DNA of 64,000 nucleotides from Roseibacterium beibuensis (GCF_039542305.1 NZ_BAABHW010000002.1:744001-808000); one strand, 5' to 3'. Counted from the stretch's first letter, positions 43,228 through 52,356 are shown. The notes: generated from the sequence alone by a model not told the origin. Translations and numbers: made by a program.

Positions 43228-43680
43228 CTAGGACAGACGGCGGCGGCTGACCGGGCCGATTTGCGGGCGCTTGTCGGCTTCTTCCTCGGGCAGGGCCTCG
43301 ATCACGACATAGGCCTGCGCCCAAGGGTGATCGTCGGTCAGGCTGACATGGATGACGGCGCTATGGCCGTCGGGCGTCATCTGCTCCAACCGTTCCTTGG
43401 CCCAGCCCGTGACCTCCATCACCGGCTGGCCGGACTGCAGGTTGGTGACCGCCATGTCGCGCCACGCGATCCCCATGCGCAGGCCGGTGCCCAAGGCCTT
43501 TGAACAGGCCTCCTTGGCGGCCCAGCGCTTGGCATAGGTCGAGGCGGGGTCTTTCATCCGCTCGGCCCGGGTCTGTTCGGTCACGGTGAAAACGCGGTTG
43601 CGAAACCGGTCGCCGAACCGATCGAGGGCCTTTTGAATCCGCTCGATATTCGCGAGGTCGGTGCCGATGCCGAGGATCAT
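43228..43680 (-). CDS. acpS: Holo-[acyl-carrier-protein] synthase
   Basis: This 150-residue enzyme adds the phosphopantetheine arm to acyl carrier protein. The Mg-binding Asp8 is in MILGIGTDLANIERI. The second signature RWAAKEACSKALGTG has the conserved Glu. The protein is a little long because of a polar tail after about residue 130. It lies between pdxJ and lepB, a conserved alphaproteobacterial run. Confidence 0.95.
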   Translation of the reverse strand: MILGIGTDLANIERIQKALDRFGDRFRNRVFTVTEQTRAERMKDPASTYAKRWAAKEACSKALGTGLRMGIAWRDMAVTNLQSGQPVMEVTGWAKERLEQMTPDGHSAVIHVSLTDDHPWAQAYVVIEALPEEEADKRPQIGPVSRRRLS

Positions 43681-43820
43681 GGGGCGTCTCTTGTCACGGT
43701 CTTCTGAAGTTCACGAGCGGCGCGCGTTGACACCGATGACGGCTCAAAGGGCCCGCCTTCGGCGGGGCCGGTTCTGGGGAATGTCGGCACGTGTGATCTC
43801 CGGGTCTGGATCGGCGGCAA
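43681..43820 (-). promoter_or_regulatory. Spacer between pdxJ and acpS
   Basis: This 140-bp stretch has no gene. It holds a GC hairpin near 43753-43772 (CCCGCC-TTC-GGCGGG, with a bulge beyond) but no T-run. It may attenuate pdxJ into acpS transcription. Confidence 0.35.
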
Positions 43821-44567
43821 TCAGGTGCGCGCAGCCTCCATCATTCGGCGCATTTCCGCAATGGCAGCCGGCAGCCCGACGAACACCGCCTCGCCGATCA
43901 GGAAATGCCCGATGTTGAGTTCCTTCACCTCGTGCAATTCGGCGACGGGCGTGACCGTGTCATAGGTCAAGCCGTGTCCCATATGCACCTCAAGTCCCAG
44001 GTCGGCGGCCTGTTTCGCCCCGTCGATCAGGCGGGCGAGTTCCGCGTCCCGTGCAGCAAAATCGCCACCGGCGTGGTGGTCGCAATAGGCGCCGGTATGC
44101 AGTTCGATCACGGGCGCACCGATGCGATGCGCCGCCTCGATCTGGGCCGGGTCTGGCGCAATGAACAGCGACACGCGGATGCCGGCATCGCGCAGCGGCG
44201 CAATGAAATCGGCCAGCCGGTTCTGATCTGCCGCCACTTCAAGGCCACCCTCGGTCGTACGCTCTTCGCGGCGTTCGGGCACGATACAGGCGGCATGCGG
44301 GCGGTGGGCCAGCGCGATTTTCTGCATCTCGTCGGTGGCGGCCATCTCGAAATTCAGCGGGATCGAGATCGCCTGCATGATCGCGTCGATATCGGCGTCG
44401 CGAATATGCCGGCGATCCTCGCGCAGATGGGCGGTGATCCCATCGGCCCCGGCCTCTTGCGCCATGACGGCCGCACGGACCGGGTCCGGCACCGCGCCGC
44501 CACGGGCGTTCCGGAGCGTGGCCACGTGGTCGATGTTGACGCCCAGTCTCAGTTCGCGCTCGCTCAT
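43821..44567 (-). CDS. pdxJ: Pyridoxine 5'-phosphate synthase
   Basis: This 248-residue enzyme condenses 1-deoxy-D-xylulose-5-phosphate and aminoacetone phosphate to give vitamin B6 phosphate. The TIM-barrel start LRLGVNIDHVATLRNARGG holds the conserved HVATLRNAR motif. The block DGITAHLREDRRHI and ELHTGAYCDHH follow and GHGLTYDTV holds a catalytic His. ATG 44567 follows GAAAGGGG, which lies inside the DUF2062 gene (1-bp gap). Confidence 0.95.
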   Translation of the reverse strand: MSERELRLGVNIDHVATLRNARGGAVPDPVRAAVMAQEAGADGITAHLREDRRHIRDADIDAIMQAISIPLNFEMAATDEMQKIALAHRPHAACIVPERREERTTEGGLEVAADQNRLADFIAPLRDAGIRVSLFIAPDPAQIEAAHRIGAPVIELHTGAYCDHHAGGDFAARDAELARLIDGAKQAADLGLEVHMGHGLTYDTVTPVAELHEVKELNIGHFLIGEAVFVGLPAAIAEMRRMMEAART

Positions 44568-44568
44568 C

Positions 44569-45207
44569 TCAACCCCTTTCAACCTCAGCCTGACGACTGA
44601 GTTTTTCCATCTTCTTCCGCAGTTTGGCCGCGCGCCGTTTCTGGTATGCGCGGATCACCGTAACGCTGACGTAATAGCAGGTCAGGGCACAGATAAGGCC
44701 CGGCGCGATCCCGCCCACCATCCACGGGAAGAATACATCGTTATAGAAGATCCGCAGGTCACCCCAATGCGCCTGTGCCGGGGTGAAAACAGCGATCATG
44801 TTGTGCCACAGATCACCCGCCGCGCCGCCGAACTTTGCAAAGATCGATTCGTCGACTTCGCCCCTTGGGCTGGTGCCCAGAAAGAAATGACCTGTCTGCA
44901 ACGAAATGATCGCGATCGGCACGTAGGTCAGCGGATTTCCGAGAAAGGTCGCGAGGAGGGCCGCAAGGATCGAGCCGCGCATCACCTTGGCAAGGATGGC
45001 TGCAACCACGAAGTGCAGGCCGAAAAACGGCGTGAAGATCGTGAAGGCCCCGGCAAAGACGCCGCGGGCAATCTGTTCGGGTGTTCCCGGAAGGCGGCGC
45101 ACACGGTGCTGCACATACTGGAAGGCCCGGCCCCAGCCGCCACGGGGCCAGAACGCCTCGACCATGAGCCTTGGCCACGACCTTGGGTCTCGCCTCTTGA
45201 AGACCAA
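44569..45207 (-). CDS. DUF2062 domain membrane protein
   Basis: This 212-residue protein has the DUF2062 core: TPEQIARGVFAGAFTIFTPFFGLHF, AALLATFLGNPLTYVP and a helix near the C-terminus (about residues 165-187). The tail is strongly basic (KKRRAAKLRKKMEKL). The domain is found in membrane proteins of unknown role. It sits between rsh and pdxJ, as in many Rhodobacterales. Confidence 0.82.
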   Translation of the reverse strand: MVFKRRDPRSWPRLMVEAFWPRGGWGRAFQYVQHRVRRLPGTPEQIARGVFAGAFTIFTPFFGLHFVVAAILAKVMRGSILAALLATFLGNPLTYVPIAIISLQTGHFFLGTSPRGEVDESIFAKFGGAAGDLWHNMIAVFTPAQAHWGDLRIFYNDVFFPWMVGGIAPGLICALTCYYVSVTVIRAYQKRRAAKLRKKMEKLSRQAEVERG

Positions 45208-45271
45208 GACGCTCTTCCTCTCCTTCTCGGACCCGCGACGCGTCGCAAGACCGTCTCCTACCCGCGCCCCG

Positions 45272-47395
45272 TCAGGGGCGGCGGTCGAGGTCCCTCACGC
45301 GCCCCATGCTGGCCACGTCGCTATCGGCTTCGACCGCCATCATCACCGCGTGAAGATGCTCGGCATCCCGCACTTCCACATCGACAAGAATACGGTAGAA
45401 ATCCGGTTTGCGATCAATGAAATGCAGATCCGAGATATTTGCGTTCTGCTCGCCGATCAACGTGCAGATGCGCCCCAGCGTGCCCTTTTGGTGCGAGAGG
45501 GTGACATCGAGCGTCACATTGTGCGTGGGCGCATGCCGGCCTTCGGTCCAATGCAGATCGATCCAGCGCTCGGGCGTGTCGTCGAAATCGGCCAGGGCCT
45601 CGCAATCGATGGCGTGCACGACCGGCCCCTTGCCGGGATAGGTGATGCCGACGATGCGTTCGCCGGGCACGGGCTGACAGCATTGCGCGCGGCGCGTCTC
45701 GGCCCCCGGCGGGAGGCCGATCACCGCGCGGCGCTCCTCGATCTCGCCGCCGATATCGTCGTTGACCAACTCGGGATAAAGGGTGGAGACCACCTGCCGC
45801 GCCGACAGTTCAGCCGAGCCGATGCGCGCCAGAACCTCGTCGGCTTCCTTGAGGTTCAGCATCTTCGCGGCGGTTGCCAGCGCCTTTTCGGTGGCGCGCT
45901 TGTTGATCTGCTCGAAGGCCACACGGGCCAGTTCGCGCCCCAGCTTGATATAGCGTTCGCGGTCGACCTCGCGCAGGTTGCGCCGGATTGCGGCCTTGGC
46001 CCGGCCCGTCGCAACGATGTCGAGCCAGGTCGCCTGCGGCGTTTGCCCCTCGGCGGTGATGATCTCGACCGATTGGCCGTTCTTCAGCCGCGTCCAGAGC
46101 GGCACGCGCAGCCCGTCGACCTTGGCGCCGACGCAGCTATGCCCGATGCGGGTATGGATCGAATAGGCGAAATCGATGGGCGTCGCCCCCTTGGGGAGTT
46201 TGACCACATCGCCCTTGGGCGTGAAGCAGAACACCTGGTCGGAATACATCTCGAGCTTCACATGCTCGAGAAACTCATCGTGATCCTCGGCATTCTCGAA
46301 CCGTTCGGTCAGGCTTTCGAGCCACTTTGCCGGATCGACGGCGAAGGGATTCTGCGCCCGCACCCCGTCGCGGTAGGACCAGTGCGCGGCGACGCCGGCC
46401 TCGGCCACCTCGTGCATCTGCCGGGTGCGGATCTGCACCTCGACCCGCTTGCCATCGCGGCCGGACACCGTCGTATGGATCGAGCGATAGCCGTTCGATT
46501 TCGGCTGGCTGATGTAATCCTTGAACCGGGTCGGCACGGCGCGCCAGCGCTGGTGGATCGCGCCAAGAACGCGGTAACAGTCATCCTCGGTCTCGGTGAT
46601 GACGCGGAAGCCGTAAATGTCCGACAGCCGCGAAAAGGCCAGCTGCTTTTCCTGCATCTTGCGCCAGATCGAGAACGGCTTTTTCGCGCGCCCGAACACG
46701 TCGGCCTTCACACCATGTTTTTCGAGGACAGTCTCGATATCCTCGGTGATTTTGGGGATGACGTCGCCGGTTTCCTTTTGCAGCGTGATGAAACGGCGGA
46801 TGATCGAGGCGCGCGCCTCGGGGTTCAGGACGCGGAAGGCGAGGTCTTCCAACTCCTCCCGCATCCATTGCATCCCCATGCGACCGGCCAGCGGCGCATA
46901 GATATCCATGGTTTCATGCGCCTTCTTCGCCTGCTTCTCGGGCGGCATGTGGCGGATGGTGCGCATGTTGTGCAGACGGTCCGCCAGCTTGACCAGGATC
47001 ACGCGCAGATCCTTGGACATGGCCATGAACAGCTTGCGGAAATTCTCGGCCTGCTTGGTCTCGCGGCTGGAGAGTTCCAGGTTCGTCAGCTTGGTGACGC
47101 CATCCACCAGTTCGGCCACGTCGCGCCCGAACTTCTCGGCCACTTCGGCATAGGTGCCCTTGGTGTCCTCGATCGTGTCGTGCAGCAGCGCCGTCGCGAT
47201 GGTCGCGTCATCCAGCCGCTGTTCCGTCAGGATGGCCGCGACCGCGACGGGATGCGTGAAATAGGGCTCGCCGGAATGGCGCGTCTGCCCCTCATGCATC
47301 TTCCTGGCATAGTCGTAGGCGCCGCGAATCAGCGCCTCGTTGGTCTTGGGATTGTAATTCTTGACCAGACTGAGCAGGTCGTCGGCGTCGATCAT
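45272..47395 (-). CDS. rsh: Bifunctional (p)ppGpp synthetase/hydrolase Rsh (RelA/SpoT)
   Basis: This 707-residue protein makes and breaks the stringent-response alarmone. The HD hydrolase domain (about residues 25-185) has the motif HDTIEDT. The synthetase domain includes KPFSIWRKM and LSDIYGFRVITETEDDC. A TGS domain follows (VFCFTPKGDVVKLPKGATPIDFAY), and then the zinc-finger-like RAQCCQPVPGERIVG and a C-terminal ACT domain. Both catalytic halves look intact, so it is probably the sole long RSH protein. It lies 42 bp after rpoZ. Confidence 0.95.
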   Translation of the reverse strand: MIDADDLLSLVKNYNPKTNEALIRGAYDYARKMHEGQTRHSGEPYFTHPVAVAAILTEQRLDDATIATALLHDTIEDTKGTYAEVAEKFGRDVAELVDGVTKLTNLELSSRETKQAENFRKLFMAMSKDLRVILVKLADRLHNMRTIRHMPPEKQAKKAHETMDIYAPLAGRMGMQWMREELEDLAFRVLNPEARASIIRRFITLQKETGDVIPKITEDIETVLEKHGVKADVFGRAKKPFSIWRKMQEKQLAFSRLSDIYGFRVITETEDDCYRVLGAIHQRWRAVPTRFKDYISQPKSNGYRSIHTTVSGRDGKRVEVQIRTRQMHEVAEAGVAAHWSYRDGVRAQNPFAVDPAKWLESLTERFENAEDHDEFLEHVKLEMYSDQVFCFTPKGDVVKLPKGATPIDFAYSIHTRIGHSCVGAKVDGLRVPLWTRLKNGQSVEIITAEGQTPQATWLDIVATGRAKAAIRRNLREVDRERYIKLGRELARVAFEQINKRATEKALATAAKMLNLKEADEVLARIGSAELSARQVVSTLYPELVNDDIGGEIEERRAVIGLPPGAETRRAQCCQPVPGERIVGITYPGKGPVVHAIDCEALADFDDTPERWIDLHWTEGRHAPTHNVTLDVTLSHQKGTLGRICTLIGEQNANISDLHFIDRKPDFYRILVDVEVRDAEHLHAVMMAVEADSDVASMGRVRDLDRRP

Positions 47396-47437
47396 GACCG
47401 GGTCGTCATCCCCACCAACGCCGGGAGCACCGGCGGG

Positions 47438-47791
47438 TTACTTCTGCCCCTGCGCTTCCATCAGGGCGCGCAGCATCTGCTCTTCGTCCATGTCGTTGTC
47501 CGCCGGACGATCACGTTCCACACCCTGCAGAAGCGCCATGGCGTCTTCTTCGGGCTCATCGACCTCGATCTGGGTCTGGTGGCTTTCGATCAGGCGCTCG
47601 CGCAGGTCTTCGGCGCTTTGCGTCTCTTCCGCGATCTCGCGCAGGGCAACGACGGGGTTCTTGTCGTTGTCGCGATCGACGGTCAGCGCCGCGCCCGAGG
47701 CGATTTCGCGCGCCCGATGCGAGGCGAGCATCACCAGTTCGAACCGGTTCGGTACCTTGTCAACGCAGTCTTCAACCGTCACGCGGGCCAT
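47438..47791 (-). CDS. rpoZ: DNA-directed RNA polymerase subunit omega
   Basis: This 117-residue protein helps assemble RNA polymerase and binds ppGpp at the beta' interface in proteobacteria. The N-terminus MARVTVEDCVDKVPNRFELVMLASHRAREI is the omega signature, here in two parts: TVEDCVDKVPNRFELV and MLASHRAREIASGA. An acidic C-terminal tail follows. Its linkage to rsh is conserved widely and fits the shared ppGpp function. Confidence 0.95.
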   Translation of the reverse strand: MARVTVEDCVDKVPNRFELVMLASHRAREIASGAALTVDRDNDKNPVVALREIAEETQSAEDLRERLIESHQTQIEVDEPEEDAMALLQGVERDRPADNDMDEEQMLRALMEAQGQK

Positions 47792-47866
47792 GGAGCACTC
47801 CGACCTTGCTTGGGATAATCTCGAACGGCTTACATAAAGGCGTCGCGGCCTATTGACAACCGCAAT

Positions 47867-48481
47867 TCATGTGATCGCCCTGACGGCGTCCAGTTCCTCG
47901 GCCGGAAGCGCCTCGGCCAACTCGAGCGCGGTCCGGTCCAGCGCCGGATGCCGCCAGGAGGGCGCGAAAAACGCCATCGGTTTCAAGACGAAGGCGCGTT
48001 CCTGCATGGCCGGATGTGGCACGACAAGCCCCTCGTCGGTCAGGACCCGGTCGATGGGCGCTTTCGCGCGGAGGGCCGCATGCCGTGCGGGATCAGGCAG
48101 GATCTGCCCACCGATTGCGACGATGTCGATATCAATCGCTCGCGGGGCCCATCGTCCGGCGGCCCGGTCCTTGTCGCGGTTGAACTCGGACTCGATCCCG
48201 AAGGCGTTGGCCACGAACCGAACCGTGTCGCTGGCCCGCACGGCCAGCACCGCGTTGACGTAGTCGGGGCCGTTACCCGCAGGATAGGCCGGCGTGCTGT
48301 AAAGCGTGCCGCCATGAAGAACGCCATCGGGCATCTCTCGCAACCGTTCCATTGCGTGGCGAAGCGATTCGGCAGGTCCCCCGAAGGGACCGGGCAGATT
48401 CGCCCCCAGAGCTACAAAGACAGTGGTATCGGCGTTGGAAATCTCGGCCGACAAAGGTGCGGCATCGACGGGAAGCGGCAT
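47867..48481 (-). CDS. folK: 2-amino-4-hydroxy-6-hydroxymethyldihydropteridine pyrophosphokinase
   Basis: This 204-residue enzyme (HPPK) phosphorylates the pterin for folate synthesis. The motif VFVALGANLPGPFG is the family's start. GGTLYSTPAYPAGNGPDYVNAVLAV and the signature RWAPRAIDIDIVAIGG (with the RxxDxDI residues) are complete. I chose ATG 48481; an earlier ATG at 48511 is possible. It is divergent from the NYN-domain gene. Confidence 0.92.
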   Translation of the reverse strand: MPLPVDAAPLSAEISNADTTVFVALGANLPGPFGGPAESLRHAMERLREMPDGVLHGGTLYSTPAYPAGNGPDYVNAVLAVRASDTVRFVANAFGIESEFNRDKDRAAGRWAPRAIDIDIVAIGGQILPDPARHAALRAKAPIDRVLTDEGLVVPHPAMQERAFVLKPMAFFAPSWRHPALDRTALELAEALPAEELDAVRAIT

Positions 48482-48660
48482 AAGGGCAATCCAGCAGAAC
48501 ACAAACGGCATGGCCTTATGGCAGCGGCGGCAAGATGATTGCAATCTCATCGCCTTGGCGCGGTCATCTCATGGGCCTTGAGACAGGAGGATTTCCGCCG
48601 CCGTGCCTGGCCTGGGGCAGCGAAACTATGCGGACTTCGCATTCTTTAAGACCGTCGGTC

Positions 48661-48688
48661 TTGCGTCTGTTTCTCAAATCCCTATTTT
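48661..48688 (+). promoter_or_regulatory. Promoter of the NYN-domain gene
   Basis: TTGCGT (-35, 48661-48666) and TATTTT (-10, 48683-48688) are spaced 16 bp. The predicted leader is about 78 nt. The 292-bp folK/NYN spacer holds no other gene. A small hairpin AAGACC-GTC-GGTCTT precedes it near 48647. Confidence 0.5.
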
Positions 48689-48773
48689 CCGGCCATTCAC
48701 GCCATGCGGGACGCCGGCTTCACTCCCCGGCGGGGACACCAGTGTGGGTCACATTCGCAATAGGATATTTGCA

Positions 48774-49346
48774 ATGTTCTATCGGGACGAGCGCTTGGCG
48801 CTGTTCATCGACGGCTCCAATCTCTACGCGGCCGCCAAAGCTCTCAACTTCGACATCGATTACAAACTGCTGCGGCAGGAGTTCATGCAGCGGGGCAAGT
48901 TGCTGCGGGCCTTCTACTACACCGCGCTTCTGGAAAACGATGACTACTCGCCGATCCGGCCGCTGGTCGATTGGCTCCACTACAACGGTTTCACCATGGT
49001 CACGAAGCCCGCCAAGGAGTTCACCGACTCCACCGGCCGCCGCAAGGTGAAGGGCAACATGGATATCGAACTGGCCGTGGACGCGATGGAAATGGCCGAG
49101 CATGTGGACCACATCGTTCTGTTCTCGGGCGATGGCGATTTCCGGCCGCTGGTCGAGGCGGTGCAGCGCAAGGGCGTGCGCGTGTCGGTGGTTTCGACCA
49201 TCCGCAGCCAGCCGCCGATGATCGCCGACGATTTGCGCCGCCAGGCCGACAATTTCATCGAGTTGGACGAGCTCAAGGAAGTGATTGGCCGCCCGCCGCG
49301 CGAACCCCGCCCCGAGCGCGAAGAGGAAGAGCTTGAGGTCGATTGA
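48774..49346 (+). CDS. NYN domain (LabA/DUF88-like) protein
   Basis: This 190-residue protein has the NYN/PIN-like nuclease fold. The core starts LALFIDGSNLYAAAKAL, with the catalytic Asp, and has DSTGRRKVKGNMDIELAVDAM and HIVLFSGDGDFRPLVEAVQRKG, which place the acidic metal-binding residues. The C-terminal tail is Pro/Arg/Glu-rich. Such proteins are probable RNases. ATG 48774 follows AGGAT 8 nt upstream. It ends in a strong terminator. Confidence 0.87.
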   Translation: MFYRDERLALFIDGSNLYAAAKALNFDIDYKLLRQEFMQRGKLLRAFYYTALLENDDYSPIRPLVDWLHYNGFTMVTKPAKEFTDSTGRRKVKGNMDIELAVDAMEMAEHVDHIVLFSGDGDFRPLVEAVQRKGVRVSVVSTIRSQPPMIADDLRRQADNFIELDELKEVIGRPPREPRPEREEEELEVD

Positions 49347-49374
49347 GCCGGGGCCTTCACCGCCACGACATGAG

Positions 49375-49404
49375 ACACCCGCCCCGGCGGGTGTTTTCTT
49401 TTTT
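49375..49404 (+). terminator. Terminator after the NYN-domain gene
   Basis: An 8-bp perfect stem ACACCCGC/GCGGGTGT with a CCCG loop is followed by TTTTCTTTTTT. It lies 29 bp after the stop and isolates ispH. Confidence 0.85.
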
Positions 49405-49519
49405 GGAACCGGCGGCCCCGCGTCAGTCTGCATCGCATCCCCGGGCTGGACGGGCACCGCGCCTGCCTTTACCTCTGGACCAACGAAAACCGGACCGTTC
49501 GCCGCCGAAAGGCCAGACC

Positions 49520-50470
49520 ATGACCAAGCCGCCACTGACCATCTACCTTGCTGCGCCGCGCGGGTTCTGCGCCGGCGTGGATCGCGCCATCAAGATCGTA
49601 GAAATGGCGCTGCAGAAATGGGGGGCGCCTGTCTACGTGCGACACGAGATCGTGCATAACAAGTTCGTCGTGGACGACCTGCGCGAAAAAGGCGCTGTCT
49701 TCGTCGAGGAACTGGACGAGTGTCCCCTCGATCGCCCCGTGATCTTCTCGGCCCATGGCGTGCCCAAATCCGTGCCGGCCGAGGCCGCGCGCCGCGAGAT
49801 GGTCTATGTGGACGCCACCTGCCCGCTTGTGTCCAAGGTCCATATCGAGGCCGCGCGTCATCACGAGAATGGCCTTCAGATGATCATGATCGGCCATGAG
49901 GGCCACCCCGAGACGATCGGCACCATGGGCCAACTGCCCGAAGGCGAGGTCCTGCTGGTCGAGACGGTCGATGACATCGCCAAGGTCGAGGTGCGCGACC
50001 CCGATCAGCTGGCCTTCGTCACGCAGACGACCCTGTCGCTGGATGACACCGCCGATATCGTGGCGGCGCTGAAGGAACGCTTCCCGAATATCGTCGGCCC
50101 CCACAAGGAAGACATCTGCTACGCCACCACCAACCGGCAGGAAGCAGTCAAGGAAATGGCCCCCAAGGCCGACGCGATGCTGGTGGTCGGCGCGCCGAAT
50201 TCTTCGAATTCCAAGCGTTTGGTCGAAGTCGGCGCCCGCGCGGGATGCGAGTACGCCCAACTGGTCCAGCGGGCGACGGATATAGACTGGCGGGCGCTGG
50301 AAGGGATCGCGACGCTCGGCATCACCGCCGGGGCAAGTGCCCCCGAGATTCTTGTGAACGAGGTGATCGACGCGTTTCGCGACCGCTACGACGTGACGGT
50401 CGAACTGGTCGAAACCGCCAAGGAAAACGTCGAGTTCAAGGTGCCGAGGGTTCTGCGCGTTCCGGCGTGA
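49520..50470 (+). CDS. ispH: 4-hydroxy-3-methylbut-2-enyl diphosphate reductase
   Basis: This 316-residue iron-sulfur enzyme makes IPP and DMAPP in the last MEP-pathway step. The three cluster Cys are C17 (AAPRGFCAGV), C101 (VDATCPLVSK) and C200 (KEDICYATTNRQ). GHEGHPETIGTMGQ contains the conserved His and acidic residues. The start follows CGAAAGGCCAGACC. It feeds the isoprenoid synthase at the right edge (63.2 kb). Confidence 0.96.
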   Translation: MTKPPLTIYLAAPRGFCAGVDRAIKIVEMALQKWGAPVYVRHEIVHNKFVVDDLREKGAVFVEELDECPLDRPVIFSAHGVPKSVPAEAARREMVYVDATCPLVSKVHIEAARHHENGLQMIMIGHEGHPETIGTMGQLPEGEVLLVETVDDIAKVEVRDPDQLAFVTQTTLSLDDTADIVAALKERFPNIVGPHKEDICYATTNRQEAVKEMAPKADAMLVVGAPNSSNSKRLVEVGARAGCEYAQLVQRATDIDWRALEGIATLGITAGASAPEILVNEVIDAFRDRYDVTVELVETAKENVEFKVPRVLRVPA

Positions 50471-50536
50471 CAGGTTCGGCGGTCGGCCCGCCTCGCTTGT
50501 CGACGACACCGGACGTGCATCTTGCTATGCTGCGCC

Positions 50537-50995
50537 ATGTCCGAAACCTTCGATCCCGAAGAGCTCCTGCGCCTGCCCCTGATGGCCAACCTGTCCACGC
50601 TGGCCGTGGACGGCGCCCCACGCAACGCTCCCGTCTGGTATCATTGGGAAAATGGCGCACTCTGGATGCTGTCGAACGTATCCGCGAGTTCCGTTCAGCG
50701 CATTTCCCGCGATCCGCGCGCGGCTGTTGAAATCGTTCAGTATGACAATGCGCGTGGTATCCTGAGACACCTAGGGCTGCGCGGCGAAGCGGTCATCGAA
50801 CCGATGGACCCAGAGCTTTTCCGCCGCCTGCTTCGTCGCTACCTCGGCCCCGAGCCGGATTGGAACCCGTGGTTCATTGCCAATGTCGCGCGCATCGACG
50901 ATCCGGACGGACGCCTTATCCGCCTTTCTCCCGAGACGATCTTCACGAATGATGCAAGCTTCTTCCGCACGGGGCCCGGCCTCGCCACCAAATGA
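50537..50995 (+). CDS. Pyridoxamine 5'-phosphate oxidase-like split-barrel protein
   Basis: This 152-residue protein resembles the PNPOx-like flavin/F420/haem-binding fold. The first strands read LMANLSTLAVDGAPRNAPVWYHWENGAL and SSVQRISRDPRAAVEIVQYD. The C-terminal RLSPETIFTNDASFF is present. It is probably a flavoprotein or haem-binding oxidoreductase but no cofactor is proven. It lies 67 bp after ispH and 10 bp before the broken lysE-like gene. Confidence 0.7.
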   Translation: MSETFDPEELLRLPLMANLSTLAVDGAPRNAPVWYHWENGALWMLSNVSASSVQRISRDPRAAVEIVQYDNARGILRHLGLRGEAVIEPMDPELFRRLLRRYLGPEPDWNPWFIANVARIDDPDGRLIRLSPETIFTNDASFFRTGPGLATK

Positions 50996-51005
50996 GGTCG
51001 TAGCG

Positions 51006-51375
51006 ATGCCATCCACGCAGTTTCTTCTCACCGCTTTCGTTGTCGTCATCGCCCCCGGCACCGGGGTCTTCTAAACGCTTGCCGTGGCGCGCCGCGGGGC
51101 GCTCATCAACATCCTGAACCCCAAGCTGTCGATCTTTTTCCTGTCTCTTCCGACGCCCTTTCTCAGCGCCCCCCGGGGACAGTCACGTTTAAAGCGCTGC
51201 TCCTTGGCGGGGTTTTCCTGGCCATGACCTTCGCGGTCTTCTTCCTTTACGGCCTGTTCGCCGCCGCCACGCGGGCTGGATATTCGGCTCCGCCAAGGTC
51301 ATGTCCTGGCTCAATCGCAGCTTCGCGGCGATCTTCGCACTTCTGGCGGGCCGGCTTGCCCTCGAACGCGCCTGA
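51006..51375 (+). pseudogene. LysE/RhtB family exporter, degenerate remnant
   Basis: The reading starts MPSTQFLLTAFVVVIAPGTG with VF, then TAA where the family has GVxYTLA, so Tyr is a stop. After TLAVARRGAL it skips to INILNPKLSIFFLSL, which in intact genes is about 50 residues further on, so an internal deletion is likely. It then shifts to VTFKALLLGGVFLAMTFAVF and again to WIFGSAKVMSWLNRS and LLAGRLALERA before the stop. The remnant is 370 bp against about 620 bp for a full gene. It cannot give a working transporter. Confidence 0.88.
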
Positions 51376-51417
51376 GGGGCCTTGCCCCGCGCCGCGCGGA
51401 GGGGCAGATAACGGGTC

Positions 51418-51873
51418 ATGACGCGCATACCCACCACTCCGCTTCTGCTGGGCCTTGCTGGCCTGATCCCCTTCATCTGGGGCGCGATCACCAGCATCCG
51501 CCCCGATCTGGCCTCGCTGTCGTCGGTCATCCTGCCGCGGCGCCTGAACGGGCCGGTTCTGATGCAGGTCTATGGATTGACGATCCTCAGCTTCATGGCG
51601 GGCGTGATCTGGGGGTTCGCCGCCAGGACGGACGGGCGGAAAGCGACCCTTTTCTACGCGCTGTCGGTTTTGCCGCCGATCTGGGGATTCCTGACAGCCT
51701 CGGGTCCGACCGAGCCCGCGCTTTACGCCCTGATCGCAGGGTTCGTGGTCCTTCTGCCAATCGACTGGTCGGCCGCACGAAACGGGGCAGCCCCGTCCTG
51801 GTGGATGAGCTTGCGCCTCCTGCTCACCGCGGTTGTCGTGATCTGCCTGATCGTCGGGGGTCTTGCAGCGTGA
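51418..51873 (+). CDS. DUF3429 membrane protein
   Basis: This 151-residue protein has four hydrophobic helices. The N-terminus PTTPLLLGLAGLIPFIWGAI and GLTILSFMAGVIWGFAARTDG match the DUF3429 family, which has unknown function. ATG 51418 is used; GGAGGGG lies 15 nt upstream, so the ribosome site is loose. It is flanked by the LysE remnant and rnhA. Confidence 0.8.
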   Translation: MTRIPTTPLLLGLAGLIPFIWGAITSIRPDLASLSSVILPRRLNGPVLMQVYGLTILSFMAGVIWGFAARTDGRKATLFYALSVLPPIWGFLTASGPTEPALYALIAGFVVLLPIDWSAARNGAAPSWWMSLRLLLTAVVVICLIVGGLAA

Positions 51874-51906
51874 TGGTGCCCGATCCCCGCAGGAAAGAGC
51901 GCCGCC

Positions 51907-52356
51907 ATGGCTGAGCTTTACGCCTATACCGACGGCGCGTGTTCCGGAAACCCGGGACCGGGCGGCTGGGGTGCGCTCTTGCAGGCCAAGGAGGGCGAAA
52001 CCGTCCTCAAGGAGCGCGAGTTGAAGGGGGGCGAGGCGCAGACCACCAACAACCGCATGGAACTGCTGGCCGCGATCTCTGCGCTTGAGGCGCTGGAACG
52101 CCCCTCGACCATCACGGTCGTGACCGACAGCGCCTATGTGAAGGGCGGGATCACCGCCTGGCTTTACAGCTGGAAAAAGAACGGCTGGAAGACGTCGACC
52201 CGGAAACCGGTGAAGAATGAGGATCTCTGGCGACGTCTCGACGAGGCTGCGCGCCGCCATGACGTGACCTGGGAATGGGTCAAGGGCCATGCGGGTCACC
52301 CGGAAAACGAACGCGCCGACGAATTGGCGCGGGCGGGTATGAAGCCTTTCAAATGA
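51907..52356 (+). CDS. rnhA: Ribonuclease HI
   Basis: This 149-residue nuclease cuts RNA in RNA-DNA hybrids. The catalytic Asp/Glu/Asp/Asp set is seen in YTDGACSGNPGPGGWGALL, TNNRMELLAAISALEAL, VTDSAYVKGGI and ERADELARAGM. The basic handle KKNGWKTSTRKPVKNEDLW is present, typical of E. coli-like RNase HI. Its stop overlaps the start of the next gene by 4 bp (ATGA). Confidence 0.96.
   Translation: MAELYAYTDGACSGNPGPGGWGALLQAKEGETVLKERELKGGEAQTTNNRMELLAAISALEALERPSTITVVTDSAYVKGGITAWLYSWKKNGWKTSTRKPVKNEDLWRRLDEAARRHDVTWEWVKGHAGHPENERADELARAGMKPFK

Noticed and set aside
51006..51375. Possibility that the LysE-like stretch is an active gene by programmed frameshifting
   Set aside because: A stop codon, an internal deletion of a conserved core and two further frame changes cannot be bypassed together; decay explains all of them.
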